Shown piece after piece: positions 61,862 through 64,000 of a stretch of DNA of 64,000 nucleotides (positions are counted from its first letter, which is position 1; every line of letters begins with the position of its first letter). Below the pieces are notes generated by a model. The model saw only the letters and a list, made by a program, of their open reading frames with translations, was not told where the DNA came from and did not search any database. The stretch is from Chitinophaga sp. YR627 (GTDB lineage Bacteria; Bacteroidota; Bacteroidia; Chitinophagales; Chitinophagaceae): positions 952,912 to 1,016,911 of the forward strand of contig NZ_FOUX01000005.1 in assembly GCF_900114995.1 (NCBI RefSeq). Direction: 5' to 3'. The position numbers and the translations under genes are program-made.

Positions 61862-62845
61862 TTAGTTTTCCTTCTCAATAATAACACTGTTGTCAACATG
61901 GCTCACCTTCAGGTGAAATAGTTGCGAAAGCCCTTCCAGCAACATATCGATCTGTTGTCCCGGTACAGTTCCTGTGAATTGTTGCTGTAACAAAGCAGAA
62001 TCTTTGATCTCTACAGTTACGCCATAGGTGTCTTCTAACAATTGTGCCAGTTCTGCGAAGCTGGCGTTTTCAAAATGAAGATTGTTAGTTTTCCAGGATG
62101 AATAACTCTGTGCGTTGGTGTTCTTCCTGACTTTTGTGCGCACCTGTTCTTTGTATTCAACAAGATCTCCCGGTTGCATAATGATCGCTTCTTCCGGCGT
62201 TCTGCTGCTGTGCAATTTTACCTTTCCGCTGTTCAGTACAACCTGCATACGACCATGACGATCGACGAGATTAAAGCTGGTGCCGAGTACTTCCACATCC
62301 ATTTTACTGGCGGTGTGTACCATGAATGAGCGGGGAACAGCGGATGGTTTGATAGAGAAAAAAGCCTCTCCTTCTACCCATACTTCGCGATTGCTGTTAC
62401 CATCCCATTTGCCGGCATAGCGTAAGGTACTGTTGCCATTCAGTGTCACGACCGACTGATCGGGCAATACCACAGTACGTACTTCTCCGTAAGCTGTTTG
62501 AAAAACAGTAGCGCGCTGACTACCGAACATTCTCCATCCGCCATAGGCGAGCAGGATCGAGCCCGATAATATGGCTGCCACTTTGAGACCTGTAAACCGG
62601 CGGTTCCGGCGATGCCGTAACTGTTCCTGACCTGTAGTATCCAGTATGCGCTGGTAGAGGTCTGCCGCCTGTGATGTAGACATCAGCATGTCTGGTTTTT
62701 CACCATCCAGTTCCCGCGTCATAGCAGTTTCCAGATATTCCCGTCCTTCGGGCGTGGTAAACCATTCCAGTACTCTTTCGTATTCTTCGGGAGTACACTG
62801 GTTATGCTCATACTTATGTAGCAGACTTTGGTCGAATAGCTCCAT
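61862..62845 (-). CDS. FecR-family anti-sigma factor, second locus
   Basis: 327 residues. The short cytoplasmic N-terminus (YEHNQCTPEEYERVLEWFTT) would hold the sigma factor, a membrane helix lies near 88-105 (LKVAAILSGSILLAYGGW), and the FecR domain has VRTVVLPDQSVVTLNGNSTL, REVWVEGEAFFSIKPSAVPR and MDVEVLGTSFNLVDRHGRMQ. The C-terminal DUF4974 part (FAELAQLLEDTYGVTVEIKD) is present. It lies 98 bp after the sigma gene on the minus strand and 91 bp before the SusC gene. Confidence 0.93.
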   Translation of the reverse strand: MELFDQSLLHKYEHNQCTPEEYERVLEWFTTPEGREYLETAMTRELDGEKPDMLMSTSQAADLYQRILDTTGQEQLRHRRNRRFTGLKVAAILSGSILLAYGGWRMFGSQRATVFQTAYGEVRTVVLPDQSVVTLNGNSTLRYAGKWDGNSNREVWVEGEAFFSIKPSAVPRSFMVHTASKMDVEVLGTSFNLVDRHGRMQVVLNSGKVKLHSSRTPEEAIIMQPGDLVEYKEQVRTKVRKNTNAQSYSSWKTNNLHFENASFAELAQLLEDTYGVTVEIKDSALLQQQFTGTVPGQQIDMLLEGLSQLFHLKVSHVDNSVIIEKEN

Positions 62846-62943
62846 AATGTGGATTACAGTGATAAAATCAACGAGTAAATAGTTACGTTCTGTATAATAC
62901 TACACCTGGGAAAATGAAAAGTATTATACCTGCAGAAAAAAAT

Positions 62944-63624
62944 TTAAAAAAAGATAACAAGGAGAAGAACCAGGCAGAAGAAGGTACTCATCATGATCTT
63001 GAGGACCTGGCGCAGGGCTTTGCTGGCCTGGGCATATTGGAATTTGACGGTATTGATGGACAAACCCAGTTTTTCCGCCACTTCTTCATTACTCAGGCCC
63101 TCATAGGAGCGAAGACGGAAGATCTTTTTCTTTTGGGCAGACAAACTTTCAACGGCACGCTCCACCACCTTTTTATAATCATTCAGGATAACCGTGGATT
63201 CTGCGTCGCGGTGATCAGCAGAGGCGTTGTATAATATTTCGTATTGTTTGGAAAGGCTGCGTTTGTGGTCCCTGATAAGGTTCAGTACATGAAATTTCAG
63301 GCATTTAAACAGGAAATTACGTACCCCCTGTACAGGATCGAGCTCTTCCCGGTGTACCCAGACCTTAACAAAAGCTTCATGCACAGCATCTTCAGCAGCC
63401 GTATCGCTTTTCAGGTATTTATAGGCAGTACCATACAGTAACTGGTGATAGGTAGCGTATAATTCCTCAAAAGCGGTATGATCACTATTGCGCAGGCGTG
63501 CTGCCAGCCGTTGGTCGTTATTGATAAAATGCGTTAACACAAATCTGTCCCCTCTTGGTAGTGCTGTTTTGGTTTTCGAAAACGTGTTAACCGAAATTAG
63601 GATATGCTGCTCTTTAAAAGGCAT
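62944..63624 (-). CDS. ECF sigma-70 factor of the second SusCD locus
   Basis: Up to 226 residues. Region 2 (RLAARLRNSDHTAFEELYAT, then AEDAVHEAFVKVWVHREEL) and region 4 (LSAQKKKIFRLRSYEGLSNE, then EVAEKLGLSINTVKFQYAQA) are complete. The C-terminus is hydrophobic (STFFCLVLLLVIFF), similar to the tail of the first sigma factor. The start is uncertain: the ATG at 63624 gives about 35 residues before region 2, more than usual, while a GTG at 63540 would give the normal distance. It is the first gene of the minus-strand sigma, FecR, SusC, SusD unit. A long hairpin lies 155 bp upstream. Confidence 0.9.
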   Translation of the reverse strand: MPFKEQHILISVNTFSKTKTALPRGDRFVLTHFINNDQRLAARLRNSDHTAFEELYATYHQLLYGTAYKYLKSDTAAEDAVHEAFVKVWVHREELDPVQGVRNFLFKCLKFHVLNLIRDHKRSLSKQYEILYNASADHRDAESTVILNDYKKVVERAVESLSAQKKKIFRLRSYEGLSNEEVAEKLGLSINTVKFQYAQASKALRQVLKIMMSTFFCLVLLLVIFF

Positions 63625-63778
63625 GTTAAATTACCCTATTAAGGTACTTTTTTACCATATGTTACTTTTCAGTGGAATATTTAGGCTGATTTACTATCAG
63701 TTAGACCAGTTTCCTTCCTGATATGAGGGAGGTGGCGCTATAAGCGCTATAACAGGTAGAGATATTTACGATAATTGG

Positions 63779-63867
63779 TAGATAAGCCGTATATAATCCG
63801 TAGATAAGCCGTATATGACCCATTCTTATAGATACGGGTTATCTACGGATTATATACGGCTTATCTA
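63779..63867. repeat. Long inverted repeat with 29-bp perfect arms and an inner stem
   Basis: 63779-63807 and 63839-63867 are exact reverse complements. Inside, after a G-G mismatch, CCGTAT (63809-63814) pairs with ATACGG (63832-63837), leaving a 17-nt loop. The left side holds two copies of TAGATAAGCCGTATAT at a 22-bp period (63779 and 63801). It lies between the second sigma gene and the window edge. Confidence 0.9.
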
Positions 63868-64000
63868 TAACTTCCCTATGGAATATCTACTATACACAGA
63901 TTATTTGTCTTAGTACAGAAAAACCTTACAGTGGATGTATTGAATGCAGAATTGACTTTACAGATTGGAGATTGTTTCAGTGAGCGCTTTACAGTTCCAA
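63868..64000. other. Right-edge region, no confident gene
   Basis: The 376 bp after the sigma start (63625-64000) contain the hairpin, a small GCGCT-ATA-AGCGC palindrome near 63735, and little else. A + strand frame from a GTG at 63931 is open to the edge (VDVLNAELTLQIGD and on), which could be the start of a gene that continues outside, but 70 bp are too few to support it. Confidence 0.25.

Overview
The window looks like chromosome from a Bacteroidota member close to Chitinophaga (Chitinophagaceae). The reasons are two SusC/SusD pairs each with an ECF sigma factor and a FecR anti-sigma factor, a DUF4249 lipoprotein paired with a CarboxypepD_reg TonB receptor, a TssD-type (T6SS subtype iii) tube protein, PorT-like barrels, and promoters of the TTTG / TAnnTTTG type. 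Placement to genus is inference. No rRNA, tRNA, CRISPR array, transposase or phage gene was recognised.

Layout. 1-8 kb: an ECF sigma factor cut by the left edge, a ~70-bp tandem repeat, two small unknown genes, an SDR oxidoreductase, an orphan CheB methylesterase, a DNA ligase D made of ligase and polymerase domains only, and a lysine/alanine-rich histone-H1-like protein. 6-13 kb: a LytS/LytR-type two-component system divergent from a TonB receptor and DUF4249 lipoprotein, then an AraC regulator and an inositol-monophosphatase-family enzyme, ending in a perfect 28-bp hairpin.

13.5-23.8 kb is the most striking block: an orphan type VI secretion effector island, all on the + strand with short gaps. 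The order is TssD/Hcp, a Tae4 peptidoglycan amidase, an exported candidate immunity protein, VgrG, a repeat-rich probable adaptor, a PAAR-like/Rhs protein ending in a GIY-YIG nuclease-like toxin, and a leucine-rich candidate immunity protein. It carries one wall-degrading and one DNA-degrading payload, each followed by its likely protector. No sheath, baseplate or membrane-complex gene is in the window, so the machine must be encoded elsewhere.

24-28.4 kb: a DUF1266 lipoprotein diverges from a unit with a palindrome, a promoter, a 24-codon peptide gene ending in four consecutive Cys codons, and a cysteine-free thioredoxin-fold protein. This looks like cysteine-responsive leader control. A small membrane protein, a DUF6807 protein and a dipeptide epimerase follow.

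28.4-37.6 kb: sigma, FecR, STN-type SusC, SusD and a double-TlpA protein form one regulated uptake locus. 37.6-56.6 kb is mostly housekeeping: dnaK, an OmpA-family protein, a PorT-like barrel, argS, a TPR protein, cytidine deaminase, lepB, a hydrolase, an NtrC-like regulator without DNA-binding domain, cysE-cysM, pdhB, a thiolase, and a three-gene envelope operon (lipoprotein plus two DUF3575-like barrels). Many of these genes are separated by strong hairpin terminators. 56.7-63.6 kb: a second SusD/SusC/FecR/sigma locus on the minus strand. The last ~380 bp hold a long imperfect hairpin and no confident gene.
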